NCBI RefSeq assembly: GCF_030035675.1
Contig: NC_084499.1
Coordinates: 14,710,699 to 14,774,698 of the forward strand
DNA: 64,000 nucleotides
Source: Rhineura floridana
Taxonomy: Eukaryota; Chordata; Lepidosauria; Squamata; Rhineuridae
Reading direction: 5' to 3'
The notes beneath the pieces are model-generated. The model did no database searches, was not told the origin of the DNA, and was given only the letters and a program-made list of their open reading frames with translations. Positions 54,530-64,000 of this stretch are shown piece by piece. Every line of letters begins with the position of its first letter. Position 1 is the first letter of the stretch. The translations under genes were made by a program, and so were the position numbers.

Positions 54530-54760
54530 TTAATCTAGTACCCTCCAAATGCTTTGGACTTCCAACTCCCATCAGCCGCAGCCAGCATGGCCAAAGGTCA
54601 AGGACGATGGGAGCAGAGCTTGGAAAAGTTACTTTTTTGAACTACAACTCCCATCAGCCAAATCCAGTGGCCATGCTGGCTGGGGCTGATGGGAGTTGTA
54701 GTTCAAAAAAGTAACTTTTCCAAGCTCTGGATGGGAGTTGGAATCCAACAACTTCTCCTC
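54530..54760. mobile_element. FB136-type foldback split by FB116
   Basis: The left arm (54535-54613, 'ccaactcccatcagccgcag') and right remnant (54738-54760) belong to one older foldback interrupted by the FB116 at 54614-54729. Confidence 0.78.
54614..54729. mobile_element. FB116 foldback, perfect 46-bp arms
   Basis: 116 bp: two identical 46-bp inverted arms (54614-54659 and 54684-54729) around a 24-bp loop. It starts CAGAGCTTGG and ends CCAAGCTCTG. The perfect 8-bp TSD gatgggag lies at 54606-54613 and 54730-54737. Arm identity and TSD indicate a recent insertion. Confidence 0.96.
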
Positions 54761-54956
54761 CTCCTTCCTTGTTAAATTTATATCCTGCTCTTCCCTTGAT
54801 GTCAGTGGGGCTTACTCTCAGGTGAATGGGTTAATTTAATATTGATTTTATACTTATAAAGCACCCTGCATCAAATGGTCCCAGGGCGGGCTACATAAAA
54901 TATCATGATCTAAGAAAAATAGGCAATCCATCAAAACCATAAATTAAAGTGAGGAA

Positions 54957-55350
54957 GCTAAACAAAAGGTTGTATTGAATGGAGCACTAAGGTAAAGTCA
55001 TTTTGCAGTAGACCTGTCCTGCTCTTGAGATTGCGCCGAGAGGACGTTGTCGTGCAAGAGAATGCATAAGCAGGTTGCTGGTAATTTGTTGTGCAATCGA
55101 TTGCAAACCCATTGTGCAATGAGTTCCCACTCGGGTAAGAGTGGCATTGCAGTCCTCTGTTCCACATCGTTAAAACTCATCCGTCCACTTGTGAAAGAGC
55201 CCCTGCGTTAGTTAATGGAGAACATTGTTGGAACAATTTTTTTTCATTACGTGGTTTACCAAGACTCAGCAAATTTCAAGTGGTTTGCGGGAGGAGGGGG
55301 AATTTTATATATATGCATGCTTTAACCTACCATTTTTGTATATATTACTG
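54957..55350. other. Single-copy block, no gene seen
   Basis: No repeat family or exon recognised. Just upstream (54838-54920) an L2-like 3' end in reverse is possible ('cccagggcgggctacataaa'). Confidence 0.4.
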
Positions 55351-55354
55351 GGTT

Positions 55355-55690
55355 GTAGAACATGAGAACATATGAAGAGCCTGCTGGATCAGGCCAGTGG
55401 CCGATCTAGTCCAGCATACTGTTCACACAGTGGCCAACCAGATGCTCATGGAAAGCCTGCAAGCAGGAGCTGAATGCAACAGTGCTCTCCCTTCCTGTGG
55501 CTGCCTCTGACTATGTTGGCAGAGCACAGCCACCAGGGCTAGTAGCCACTGCTAGCCTTATCCTCCACGAATCTCTCTAATCCTGTTTTAAAGCCATCCA
55601 AATTCGTGGCCATCACTGCCTCTTGTGGGAGCGAATTCCACAGTTTAATTATGCGCTGCATGAAGAAGTCCTTTCTTTTGTATTGTAAAA
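55355..55690 (-). mobile_element. CR1 3' fragment
   Basis: The minus strand matches 5678-6030 of the long CR1 ('gcctgctggatcaggccagt', then 'agccatccaaattcgtggcc' and 'tgaagaagtcctttctttt'). An R repeat abuts its coding side. Confidence 0.88.
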
Positions 55691-55800
55691 TTTGGAGTAG
55701 GGTGAATTTTGAAGGACGGCTGCCTTTCAGATTGTGTATCGTTTGGGGAAGGATGGATAAGGTAGGTTTGCCTTTAAATGCGAGCTGATCAGAATCTCTC
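55686..55800 (-). repeat. R repeat fragment
   Basis: 'gtaaaatttggagtagggtg' and 'ttttgaaggacggctgcctt'. The short frame spanning it (55539-55913) fuses CR1 and R sequence and is not a gene. Confidence 0.6.
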
Positions 55801-56395
55801 TCCCATGCAACTCTCTCCTTTTTGAGCCAGATCTGTGACAATTTACTTTCCTGCAGAAAGGGATTCACGTTCACAGCAGAGTTCCTTGTGGCTACTGGTG
55901 GCGTCTGGGCCATTTTTCTCCACGGCTGAGATTTACTTTGGCTGTTCTGCCATGTAGCTCCGTTGGGCTTTGATGCTGTGAGGATCTTTTCTTAAAATGG
56001 GATGAGGGCTCATTTGTAAGTGCTCCCTTCTGCCAACGAGTTTTGCTGAGGAGGCATCGCTCTCGTGGCTGTACCCATCATTCTGGGAACAACCAAAGCG
56101 CTGAGGTTGTCCAACTGCAATCGATGGGGAAAAGAATCAATAGGCAAAAAAGGAGGGGGGAAGGTGTGAAATCCATTGCGTAATGCAATTTAGGGACCGT
56201 TTGGCTTGATGATTTATGGAATTATCGAGGCCTGACATTTGCTGACCACTGAATTACCCTTTAAATTATTCAATGGCCACAGAGATTATCTCCGGACCCA
56301 ATAGTGCCTTGTCCTTGGAACTCCCTGGCGCAATGAGTGAACTATGGGTGGACTTAAGGGTGCCTGATAGGTCAGTCTTATTTGGCAGTAAAAAC
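55801..56395. other. Single-copy block, candidate regulatory DNA
   Basis: 56170-56395 is mixed in composition with 'tgatttatggaattatcgag' and 'taccctttaaattattcaat'. No repeat family recognised. Confidence 0.4.
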
Positions 56396-56399
56396 AACG

Positions 56400-56790
56400 C
56401 TATTAAGCCCACAGTGGGGAGGAGAGCCTGGCTAGGAGTCCAGAGTCTGAGAGTTCAAATCCCTGCTCATGTCTCCTGGATGTCAAGGGCCAGCTAAAGA
56501 TCACCCCCACAGTGAGTGGCTCAGGGGTGACGTGCCCTGCCACCTGTGCAGCCGTGGGCAAGCTGCATAGTCCCAACGAGCCCAGTTGCCCCCCAGCTGG
56601 CAGTTGCAGACAAGGAAGGGGCTGGCTTGTGCAGCTGTGGCAAGCTGAGCAGGCCCTAGCCAGCTGGGGAGGACTAGCCTCAGAGGGAGGCAATGGTAAG
56701 CCCCCTCTGAATACCGCTTACCATGAAAACCCTGTGCATCAACCCTATGGATCAACTTGAAGGCAGGCCATTTCCATTTACTTTTGCAGT
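56400..56790 (+). mobile_element. SINE-A variant with enlarged body
   Basis: The head has 'gagagcctggctaggagtcc' and B box 'gagttcaaatccc'. The tail 'ccctctgaataccgcttacc' to 'caacttgaaggcagg' is SINE-A. About 200 bp of GC-rich sequence (56480-56685) expands the body. Confidence 0.72.
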
Positions 56791-56984
56791 TGGATACTAT
56801 AAAATTGGAATCAAGGGCATGTCGGGAGAGGTCACGGCAGCCAGGGGCCTCCTGTGGAATGCAAGGGCTGGATAGGAAGTGAAGGCCACACCCGTTCCAT
56901 CTTATCAGAAAAATCAGCTTCTTCCAGTTTGCTAAAAATAGCTAGAGGGACCAATGCTATTCATACTCTTGTCTGGAGCTAGAG

Positions 56985-57240
56985 ATGGACCAATCTGGCC
57001 ATTTCAGTGTTTTTCTGTTTTCCATGTCTGCCTCAGTTTGCAAAGAACAATTTTAAAAATCCACAATTTCTCCTAACGGGCAGTTTTGTTTTTTGGCAAG
57101 CCATTTTCCCTGAACAAATGCATTTTTCACATTATTTCCATTAATTATATGTCTTTTCATGCACATTTTTGTTTTGGTTCATGGAACTAAATTGCAACCT
57201 TCAGAGAAGGGCGAATTCTGAAGGCTAGGTGCCTTTCAAT
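56985..57240 (-). repeat. R repeat, diverged
   Basis: 'agagatggaccaatctggcc' to 'tcagagaagggcgaattctg'. Confidence 0.65.
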
Positions 57241-57350
57241 CTGTGTATAGAAACTAGATGGCTGTACAAAGGTGAAATTTGCATTCATTGCTCCACCCAC
57301 TTTTCCTCTACCCCCCCACAAGTGCTATGTGCCCCCCCCCCCAAGTTTCT
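57241..57350. mobile_element. hAT-335 fragment
   Basis: 'gtacaaaggtgaaatttgca' and 'cattgctccacccactttt' match the family. Confidence 0.55.
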
Positions 57351-57904
57351 CCATCCATGGAGTTGATGGGTGATGCCCGGAAACAAGAATCAAAACTAAA
57401 GCGACTCAACTTGGCAAACCATCCAAGCCAAACAGAGTTGCGGGAGGCAGAAGAGACAGATTTTCGAACGCTCAGAGAGGTCCATATGAAAAGCGTGATG
57501 CATTTTCCCCAGGTTCGCTGTGTTGTCCAGGTGCTTACATTAGGAATCGCTTGAAAGAGCCTTATAGCCTGTGGAAACCCCCTCTCCACTTTTTTTAAAA
57601 AAACCCATAAACCTTAATCCTCCTCCTTAGGGATTGCAAGCTTTGTTTTTCTGTCTGGCTCCCTCTGTCTCTGGCTGTGTTTATAGAACCTAGACTTGAA
57701 CCCAAGATGGCTTCCTTGGCTAAGTGAAGGTATTCCTTGCAGGCCAGGAGATGATCCAATAGACAATACATTTCCTCCGGGAAGAGGATTTACCGTTTCT
57801 TTTGTTCTGGTTGCCTATCGGAGCCCTGGTTCACGTTAGTCTGTGTTGAGCTTGGTGGTGGAAATGCAGGAAGGTATGTGTGTGGGGAAAGGGAATAACG
57901 CCTC
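57351..57904. other. Unassigned DNA, no gene seen
   Basis: Frames at 57279-57589 on both strands have no recognisable domain. Confidence 0.4.
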
Positions 57905-58100
57905 AGTCACTGGGGAAGGGCCATAGCTTAGTGGTAGATTTGCATGCAGAAAGTCCCAGGTTCAATCCCTGCCATCTCCAAGTAAGGTTGGGATAGATCC
58001 TGGCATGAAACCCTGGACAGCCTCTGCCAGTCAGTGTAAACAGTACTGTGCTGGATGACCAACGGTCTGGCTGGCTATAAGGCAGCTTCTTATGTTTTGC
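57905..58100 (+). mobile_element. SINE-B
   Basis: 'catagcttagtggtagattt', 'gcatgcagaaagtcc', B box 'ggttcaatccctg'; tail 'ggcagcttcttatgtt'. Confidence 0.85.
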
Positions 58101-59364
58101 CCGGGCGCCTGCATTCGCGCAGTGGAGGAGGGAGGGGCCTTCCACACACACAACCGGCGACCTGTCAAGTGGTTTCCTTTGTTTCATTCATCAGCCTGAC
58201 AAATGTTCAGCTGGAGGTTACCTTAATCTCATTTGAGCCCTAACCAACCATCCCAAATATGTTGAACCTTGGAAAAAAAACAACCATCACCAAAAGGCCC
58301 ATTCCTGTAGAATGTCTGCCTTCGGGGACTCCTTGCATGGTTGATGGAGTAGTGGTGATTTTCCAAGTGCCTTTGGATAGAAAGAAGTCCAATTTTTTTG
58401 GAAGGGGGGGAAGGTGGGAGAAAAGAAATTGGGGGCAAGGCCTCCCAAACATTTCCATAGATGGGTTTTTTCCTCCCCCCCCTTATTTTCTCCCCCTGCT
58501 GGTCTGGGGAGATGGAACACTCACACCGCAGAGGCGGGAAAGAGCCACAAACAATATCCACCAGGCGGTTCTTTTGGGGGAGAGAATGTCAACGTTCCCA
58601 GCACCTGTCCCTCTGTGAGCATGCTTCAGGATGAAATATTGCTCAGCCGGGAGAGAACGGAATGTCGTGGCCGACTGTGCCAAAGGCTTTGTCCCTCTCC
58701 TCTTCCTTTATAGTCGCATCAGCTTTGTTGCTGCAACGGGAAAGCTTTATGCAATGCTGGCAACCCACAGGCCTCCTCTTTGCGTCCTCCAAGCTGTGTG
58801 GGTATGGAGAGAGAAAGAGCAGAGGTCTTGAATGCTTGGACTCTAAAATGAGAGCCTTTCTAAGCTGCGCCCATGGGTTAACTTCAGGCGTTCTGCTGCC
58901 TCGATCCGAGAAAATGGCTTTTTCCACTGCAGTTGCTGGTCTGAGCCAGCAGGGGTTGCTGCTGTGGCAACACTGCCATTTTGCATAGCTCCACCCCTCC
59001 GGAAGGGGATTGGCTGATGCTGATCCCTGTTGGGTATATATTTTGGGGGAAGCCTCCACTCACTTACCTGTTTTTCAAGCTCCGAGGATGCTTCACCTCA
59101 CCTCCTTTCTGAATGCTATTTCCAGTCAGTCCTCATGATCTTTGGCTCTCTGGCACTTGTTCAAATCCATCTTCCATCAGCAACTGTAGCTCTGTTCAGA
59201 CATTCTGGCTGAAGACATCCCCTAACATCCCAGTCCCTTTCCACCCCACTCAGCAACCTTCTCTTGTTTTCAATTTATTTTATTTATGATCACATTTCCA
59301 TTCCACCTTTCATCCATGGAACTTAAGACTGTATGAATGGTTCTCCCCCTTGCCATTTTATCAT
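58101..59364. other. Unassigned block with a promoter-like string
   Basis: No exon recognised. Overlapping frames at 58229-59059 on both strands reflect low stop-codon density, not known domains. 58390-58500 is G-rich then pyrimidine-rich. Confidence 0.4.
59008..59045 (+). promoter_or_regulatory. TATA-box and inverted CCAAT-like pair
   Basis: 'gattggctg' (inverted CCAAT) is followed about 25 bp later by 'tatatatttt'. The spacing suits a core promoter, but no transcript or gene follows, so this may be chance or part of an old repeat. Confidence 0.2.
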
Positions 59365-59500
59365 CACAACAGCCCTGTGAGGTAGGTAAGACTGAGAGTC
59401 AGTGACTGGCCCAAGGTTACCTAGTGAGCTTCATGGCTGAGCAGAGATTTGAACCCTGGTCTTTAAGGTCATAGACTAAAGCTGCAGTCCAATACACACT
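59365..59500 (-). mobile_element. SINE-A'
   Basis: Complement of 'acagccctgtgaggtaggta' (tail) and 'tttgaaccctggtcttta' (B box side). Confidence 0.75.
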
Positions 59501-59567
59501 CACCTGGGAGTAAGTCCCATTGAACCCAGTGGAGCTTCCTTCTGAGTAGACATGCAACCTAATGTTC
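59484..59567. repeat. Short foldback, FB120 relative
   Basis: 'cctgggagtaagtcccattg' and 'cttccttctgagtagacatg' are imperfect inverted arms. Similar pieces lie at 16408-16445 and 60193-60255. Confidence 0.6.
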
Positions 59568-59569
59568 TA

Positions 59570-60190
59570 ACCCCTTATACCATACTAGTGTTCAGCAGGA
59601 AGGTCTGAAGGGGGCTTCTAAGTGTGAGCAAAGTCACTTAAATAATGCAGGCAGAGTCCAGAGAGAAAAGTATTGATAACACTTTACTGAACAATTGAGT
59701 GTATAATCCGAGGAAAAAGGAAGAGAGCTTTTGTCTTTCTTAGTTCAGGTTTTGTACATAGCAGGGAGACATTCAAGCAAACACACAGAGGAAAACTCCA
59801 TCTAATCAGAGAACGTGCAGCCTCAGCGAGGATCATGACATTCTGCTTGGTTGCTAAGCAATGCCTCCATCTGTCCCCCGCTTGGCTAGTTGACTTTAAC
59901 ATCAGGAGAAGTAACCCTTACTTTACAAACTGAATGATCCCTGCTGTTGCACTTTCAACACTAAGCACATTGGGCTACTGTACCAATGTTTGTTATCACA
60001 GGATGCATCTATGGTTTGTTCAGCCAAATGCATTTAGAAAAATTCAAAGGATGTCGCACACATAAACTGAGTAAGGCTTGCAACAGCCTGCTAAAGTAGG
60101 CCAGTACAGTTATTAGCACTGATATTAAAGTGGCAACATTATAGAATAATAATCTATTTCTTCCTTTATTTGCAGACGTATGCTGTGTCC
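59570..60190. other. Unassigned DNA, no gene seen
   Basis: No family or exon recognised. Confidence 0.4.
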
Positions 60191-60264
60191 GTTTACCTGG
60201 GAATAAATTCCATGGATTTCATTGGAGATTTTTTCTGCGTAGATATGCATAGGATTGAACTGTT

Positions 60265-60435
60265 GGGTTGTATACAATGTTAATCTACTCTGAGTAGACC
60301 CATTGAAATCGATGGCTTGTCTAACTTAGAGCTCATTATTTCCAGTGGGTGGTATTCAACTAAGTCCTGCTCAGAGTAGGACTAGCACTGAATGGGTTTA
60401 CACACAGTAGAATTTAGTTATATACAGCCCAAAGA
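60265..60435. repeat. FB120 copies, overlapping
   Basis: 'tctactctgagtagacccat' and 'cctgctcagagtaggactag' in alternating sense, probably one copy beside a partial one. Confidence 0.7.
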
Positions 60436-61164
60436 TGGAAGATTCCTTCCTGGCAAAAAGAAAACAGCCTTACATTAACTAACCTAGAAAGGAATATTTC
60501 TCAACTCTTTTGTAATAGTTTTTAATCATAGCAATAAAAATAATAACCAGCAGCAAACTTTATGATAATCATAGTGATAATAAAAGCTAGTACTAACAAA
60601 CAGCATAGTCAAAGCAACAAAAACGTGCTGATTTCAGAGCAAATCCTGGCAATTGAGTAATTCTTTGTAACCTGGATGCTTTTGAAAATAATTGCTGCTT
60701 CAATTTACTCATCTTTTTATTGTTTTTTTTAAAAAAAAATAAAAAGAGAGTTTTTATAGGCTTTTTTGCTGGTTCCAGTTGCTGCTGGCATGACTTCAAA
60801 ACCTCGCAGCCTTTTTTTTTTGGTACCCTTTTAAGCATCTGCCTGGTTTTGTTCGGTGCACTGTGCAAAAATGAAAAAATAAAATGAAAATAAAGCTACA
60901 AGATTAAAGAAAGCTCAGATAATTTCTGCCCAGTGGGGCACATTTGCCTATAGCACTGAAGTGCTTCAGCCCTCCCCCAAATGTCTCGTAAAAATGAAAC
61001 TGCCTGGGGGAAAGTGCATGCCACTCCTGGGATAAGGTTATGTCATGTTTATGCATCACCAGCAGCCGATAGAACCACAGGCCAGGTGAGGGTTGGAGAC
61101 GCTTCCCTGCGTGCTTTCCATCCCCATTTTTCATGCCAGCTGGCTGCCATGTGTGTTTCTCACT
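60436..61164. other. Unassigned DNA, no gene seen
   Basis: AT-rich, no family or exon recognised. Confidence 0.4.
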
Positions 61165-61200
61165 GTTAGGGATGGAGGGGAAGTTTGTTTCAGTCGCATT

Positions 61201-61399
61201 TACATAGGAACATAGGAAGCCGCCTTCCTTCAGGTCAGATCATTGCTCCATCTGGTTCAGTATTGTCTACACTAACCGGCAGTGGCTGTCCAGGGTTTCA
61301 GGCAGGAGTCCCTCCCAGCCTTATCTGGAGATGCCCGGGATTGAATTTGGGTCCTTTGGCGTGCAAGGCAGATGATACTGATCTATGGCCCTTCCCTAC
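61201..61399 (-). mobile_element. SINE-B inside R
   Basis: Minus-strand copy: tail 'ataggaacataggaagccgc', head 'gggattgaatttgggtcctt'. Confidence 0.85.
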
Positions 61400-61498
61400 A
61401 GGCAAACTTGCCAAATCTGCAGTTTCCCAAACCCAGCCAATTCTTCAAAATCCGCACTTCTCCAAATTTTTCTCCAGCCAAGGAATGTGCACAAAAAC

Positions 61499-61614
61499 CA
61501 GAGCTTGGAAAAGATACTTTTTAAAACGACAACTCCCATCAGCCCCAGCCAGCATGGCCACTGGATTGGGCTGATGGGAGTTGTAGTTCAAAAAAGTAAC
61601 TTTTCCGAGCTCTG
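61499..61614. mobile_element. FB116 foldback inside R
   Basis: Exactly 116 bp, like the copy at 54614 but in the opposite orientation (the loop is inverted). The arms differ at several positions. Flanks acaaaaac (61491-61498) and acaaaaat (61615-61622) match at 7 of 8. Confidence 0.93.
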
Positions 61615-61904
61615 ACAAAAATGCAGAGGCTAGGGGCAAGTGTGCCTAAACTTGCCTGTTTGAGTGAAAATAACATACAAGAATGCTTTCCAACAATGCG
61701 CCTGTCAGGCAAAACTGCATGCAAGAAGGTGTATATTAGAAGAACGTTGCGCTATGAGGCTGATGACTCTTGATGAGGACTTTTTTCCCCAGAAACAAAA
61801 TTGCACAGGGAGAGAAGCGGAAATGGACAGCTTCACCCATTTCTTTTCACAGGAAACGTGCATGGCATGATGTGAAACAGAAAGAGGTGCATGGGAGCGT
61901 GTAT

Positions 61905-62040
61905 AGAAACTAGCCTACGTTGCAAAAGGGGAAAGGTACATTCATTGCTCTGCCTGACCCACTGCTCGCATGTGGCCCCCCAGAATGGTGCCCAGAAGGG
62001 AACGTGGCCCTTGAGTTGGAAAAGGTTCCCACTGGTCTAA
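61905..62040. mobile_element. hAT-335 fragment
   Basis: 'tacattcattgctctgcctg' and 'gttggaaaaggttcccactg' match the right part of the family. Confidence 0.6.
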
Positions 62041-62334
62041 AAGACGACAGAAAGCTGGTGTTGGAAAGTGTGGGAACAACTGGAAACATGGAGGGCTTAG
62101 CCGTGAGAAAAGTCATCCATCCCCCCTCTTTTTTTTGCACCCCCTCCCCAAACAGGCACTCAACATTCTGTGACTACTTGGGCTGTTTTAGGGGTTCCCC
62201 CTTTAAGGGAACCCCCTCAAGGCTGCTGACACCTTCCTCTTGTGTGTGGATCAGTGCATCTTGGCTATTTCATCAGTGACGCACACTTCCTGAAGACCAG
62301 AAACACAAGGCACAATCATTTTCTTTCTTGTCGC

Positions 62335-62520
62335 TACGAGCCGTGATGGCTGCATGCCTCCTCCATCTCTGAATGCCAGTTGCTGGAAATCCCAAGTGAA
62401 GAGAGTGCTCTTGCACTCAGGTCCTGCTTCCCAGCTTCCCAGTCAGGCAGCTGGTTGGCCACTGGGAGAACAGGAGGCTGGACTAGATGGGCTTTTGATG
62501 TGATCCAGCCGTCTTACTCT
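62335..62520 (+). mobile_element. CR1 3' UTR fragment
   Basis: 'ctcttgcactcaggtcctgc' and 'ggctggactagatgggcttt' on the plus strand. Confidence 0.78.
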
Positions 62521-62849
62521 CTTTTCAACGACGGGCTTCTCGAAAGACTGAACCTCATTCGTCAAGAATTGAAACGCCAACAGCCCATGTTGCTCAGGAT
62601 TATTTTTAAAGGAGTATCTGAGCTTGACCTTTTGCCGTTCTAACACGTAGTCATATTTCTGGGTCAGGAGTATAGTGGCAAATTCAGAAGTGCAGGGTCC
62701 CTTCAGGATAATCATAGCAGTATCCCCTCACGGCCATACCCCTTTTATGATTATACAACCTAATATTATAGAATAACCTGGCCAGGTTTGAATACTGCTT
62801 TCTGCTTCTCTGTCCTTGTTAATACCTTCTCGCACAACAACAGACGTCC
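62521..62849. other. Unassigned DNA, no gene seen
   Basis: No family or exon recognised. Confidence 0.4.
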
Positions 62850-63009
62850 CTAGGAGCCAATCGGCATGAAAGGGGAGTGTGTTAACTACTGAGAAGAGTT
62901 TTGTCAGTGGCTGACTCACCTCTTTTCACTCAGCAGGAAAGGAAAGGCATTCTAGAAGACTCTTCTCAGTGGCTAACACATTCTCCTTTTATGCCGATTG
63001 GCTCCTAGG
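62850..63009. mobile_element. Foldback element with about 51-bp arms
   Basis: 62850-62899 and 62959-63009 are reverse complements at about 90% ('taggagccaatcggcat' versus 'atgccgattggctccta'). It belongs to none of the other foldback families here. The TSD is not clear. Confidence 0.85.
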
Positions 63010-63608
63010 ATGCTGGAGACATAGGCACCCTGCTTGCAAAAAAGCAAGGGGTCTAAGCCCCTCCAAGACCCTGGATGACTACACCCCTGTTCTGGGTCTT
63101 GAAAGGAGGCAGAGATGCCTGCGATTGGGAAGCTTTATTGCCATAGGAAGGGAGCTAGCCAGTGACCCTTTAACTAGAGCTGGCTCAGCAGCCAACGCCA
63201 CAATGTCCCCCCTGAAAGATATTGTATGAGTTGTCACGCATGTTTATTTGAAGCCTCTGATGCTTTTTCCCTTTCTTTTCCACAGTGGGCTGGGTGGAGG
63301 GGGGGACATCTGAGTTTTGGAACGTGGCCCGGGAAACCTTTTGGGATTTAGGAACAGAGTCTAATCCAAGTGCACCTGGAGCTGGAGGGCAACCACCTGC
63401 TCAGAGCAACCGTAACCTCCTTGGCTCCCTTTCATCTAAAGGAGCCTTTTAAATTGGTGTGAAGAGAAGGCTTGTGCTTGGGTATCCTGGAGGCTTCCTT
63501 GTGGTGAATCAGTGGCTGGGAGAGAAAGGCGCTTTGTACGGGCTCAGAGGCATTCTCTTTTTGCCACGTGCAGTGAAGAAGTTATCCTCAACTTACAAGT
63601 GGTGTTCA

Positions 63609-63642
<34 letters not shown>

Positions 63643-63764
63643 TCGCAGGGAGGGCTGCCATATCGCCCAGCTGGAGCTTCGTTCAGTCTGCTGCTTCGGG
63701 GACTGTGGTTTAGGATTTGCACCTAATGGTGCAAATGGTTTGATGGTGTGGTTAGGTTCCGATC
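63010..63764. other. Unassigned DNA with (TTA)n
   Basis: No exon recognised. A (TTA)n microsatellite lies at 63609-63643. Confidence 0.45.
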
Positions 63765-63832
63765 CCTAGCCAGCATGGCCAGTGGGTCAAGAGCCCCTGG
63801 AGTTGTGATCCAACAACATCTGGAGGGCCCCA
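63765..63832. mobile_element. FB136 half element
   Basis: 'agccagcatggccagtgg' and 'gatccaacaacatctggagg' are the right half of the family. Confidence 0.68.
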
Positions 63833-63943
63833 GTCCTTGATTTCTCAAAGGGAAAGGGAGAATATTCCAAGAGGAACATTCAAGACCCTCTCCTTTCCCC
63901 CACTCACACCCCAAAACCACCCTCTATATGCTGTGTACTCATA

Positions 63944-64000
63944 TTGAAAGCACATTATTTCCCCCAAAGAATCATGGGAACTGTGGTTTCCCCCCATTTC
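63944..64000. mobile_element. FB330 fragment at window edge
   Basis: 'cccccaaagaatcatgggaa' matches the internal arm of FB330; it continues beyond the window. Confidence 0.55.

Larger units (their letters stand above)
61165..61860 (+). repeat. R repeat interrupted by SINE-B and FB116
   Basis: R segments at 61165-61200, 61400-61498 and 61623-61860 are collinear with other copies ('gggatggaggggaagtttg', 'ggcaaacttgccaaatctgc', 'tgagtgaaaataacatac'). Confidence 0.7.

Noticed and set aside
55539-55913. 124-codon frame as a small gene
   Set aside because: It runs across a CR1 fragment and an R repeat on the minus strand; the 'LWNSLPQEAVMATNLDGFK' part is CR1.
58229-58713. Overlapping frames of about 100 codons on both strands
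   Set aside because: They lie in G-rich/pyrimidine-rich DNA with few stops, have no known domain, and overlap one another on both strands.
59008-59045. A definite promoter
   Set aside because: TATA-like and CCAAT-like strings occur by chance and no gene follows; retained only as a low-confidence site.

Overview
The window is vertebrate nuclear DNA from a squamate reptile, most likely a lizard. The evidence is the repeat content: a Sauria-type SINE (tRNA head, RTE/BovB-type tail ending in ACCTTT units), a BovB LINE, several SINEs with related tails, young CR1 and L2 LINEs, and a dense population of short hAT-like foldback elements. I find no host protein-coding exon, no functional tRNA or rRNA gene, no CRISPR array and no recognisable intact retrovirus or Polinton. 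The only long reading frame is the CR1 reverse transcriptase at 5887-8025. The window therefore looks like intergenic DNA or the inside of a very large intron.

Repeat labels used here are mine. SINE-A: tRNA-derived head, tail matching the BovB 3' end. SINE-A': same head type, tail with a 'ctacctcacagggttgt' core. SINE-B: head resembling tRNA-Ala(UGC). FB116, FB120, FB136, FB160 and FB330: foldback (MITE-like) elements named by approximate length. R: a dispersed AT-rich repeat of roughly 400-500 bp whose ends read GGGATGG. Q: a dispersed repeat of about 300 bp. Short hAT-like elements are recognised by CAG...CTG ends and 8-bp target-site duplications (TSDs).

Layout. 0-5.6 kb: SINE-A copies, a BovB LINE split by another non-LTR element with a perfect 13-bp TSD, and an L2 tail. 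5.7-11.4 kb: two large reverse-strand LINEs, a CR1 with an open RT frame and then a decayed, nearly full-length L2. 11.4-20 kb: single-copy DNA mixed with L2, CR1 and L1-like fragments, foldbacks, Q copies and a Sauria SINE nested with R inside FB330. 20-21.6 kb: a 1,052-bp hAT-like element inside a SINE-B. 21.7-29 kb: the most repeat-poor stretch, a candidate for conserved regulatory DNA. 29-41 kb: dense SINE-B, FB136 and CR1 fragments, a 5S rRNA pseudogene, and an L2 split by a second copy of the element seen at 2.2-3.1 kb. 41-64 kb: long single-copy blocks separated by L2, R, Q, hAT, SINE and foldback copies, a tandem repeat near 43.1 kb, a long TATC microsatellite and several element-in-element insertions with readable TSDs.

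The copies form an ecology. BovB supplies the 3' end shared by SINE-A, so it is the likely source of its machinery. CR1 and L2 left many 5'-truncated copies. Autonomous hAT transposases, not present here, probably moved the 8-bp-TSD foldbacks. The nesting gives a relative age order. The findings of most interest are these nests, the perfect-arm hairpins, the BovB/SINE-A shared terminus, the 43 kb tandem repeat and the repeat-poor blocks.
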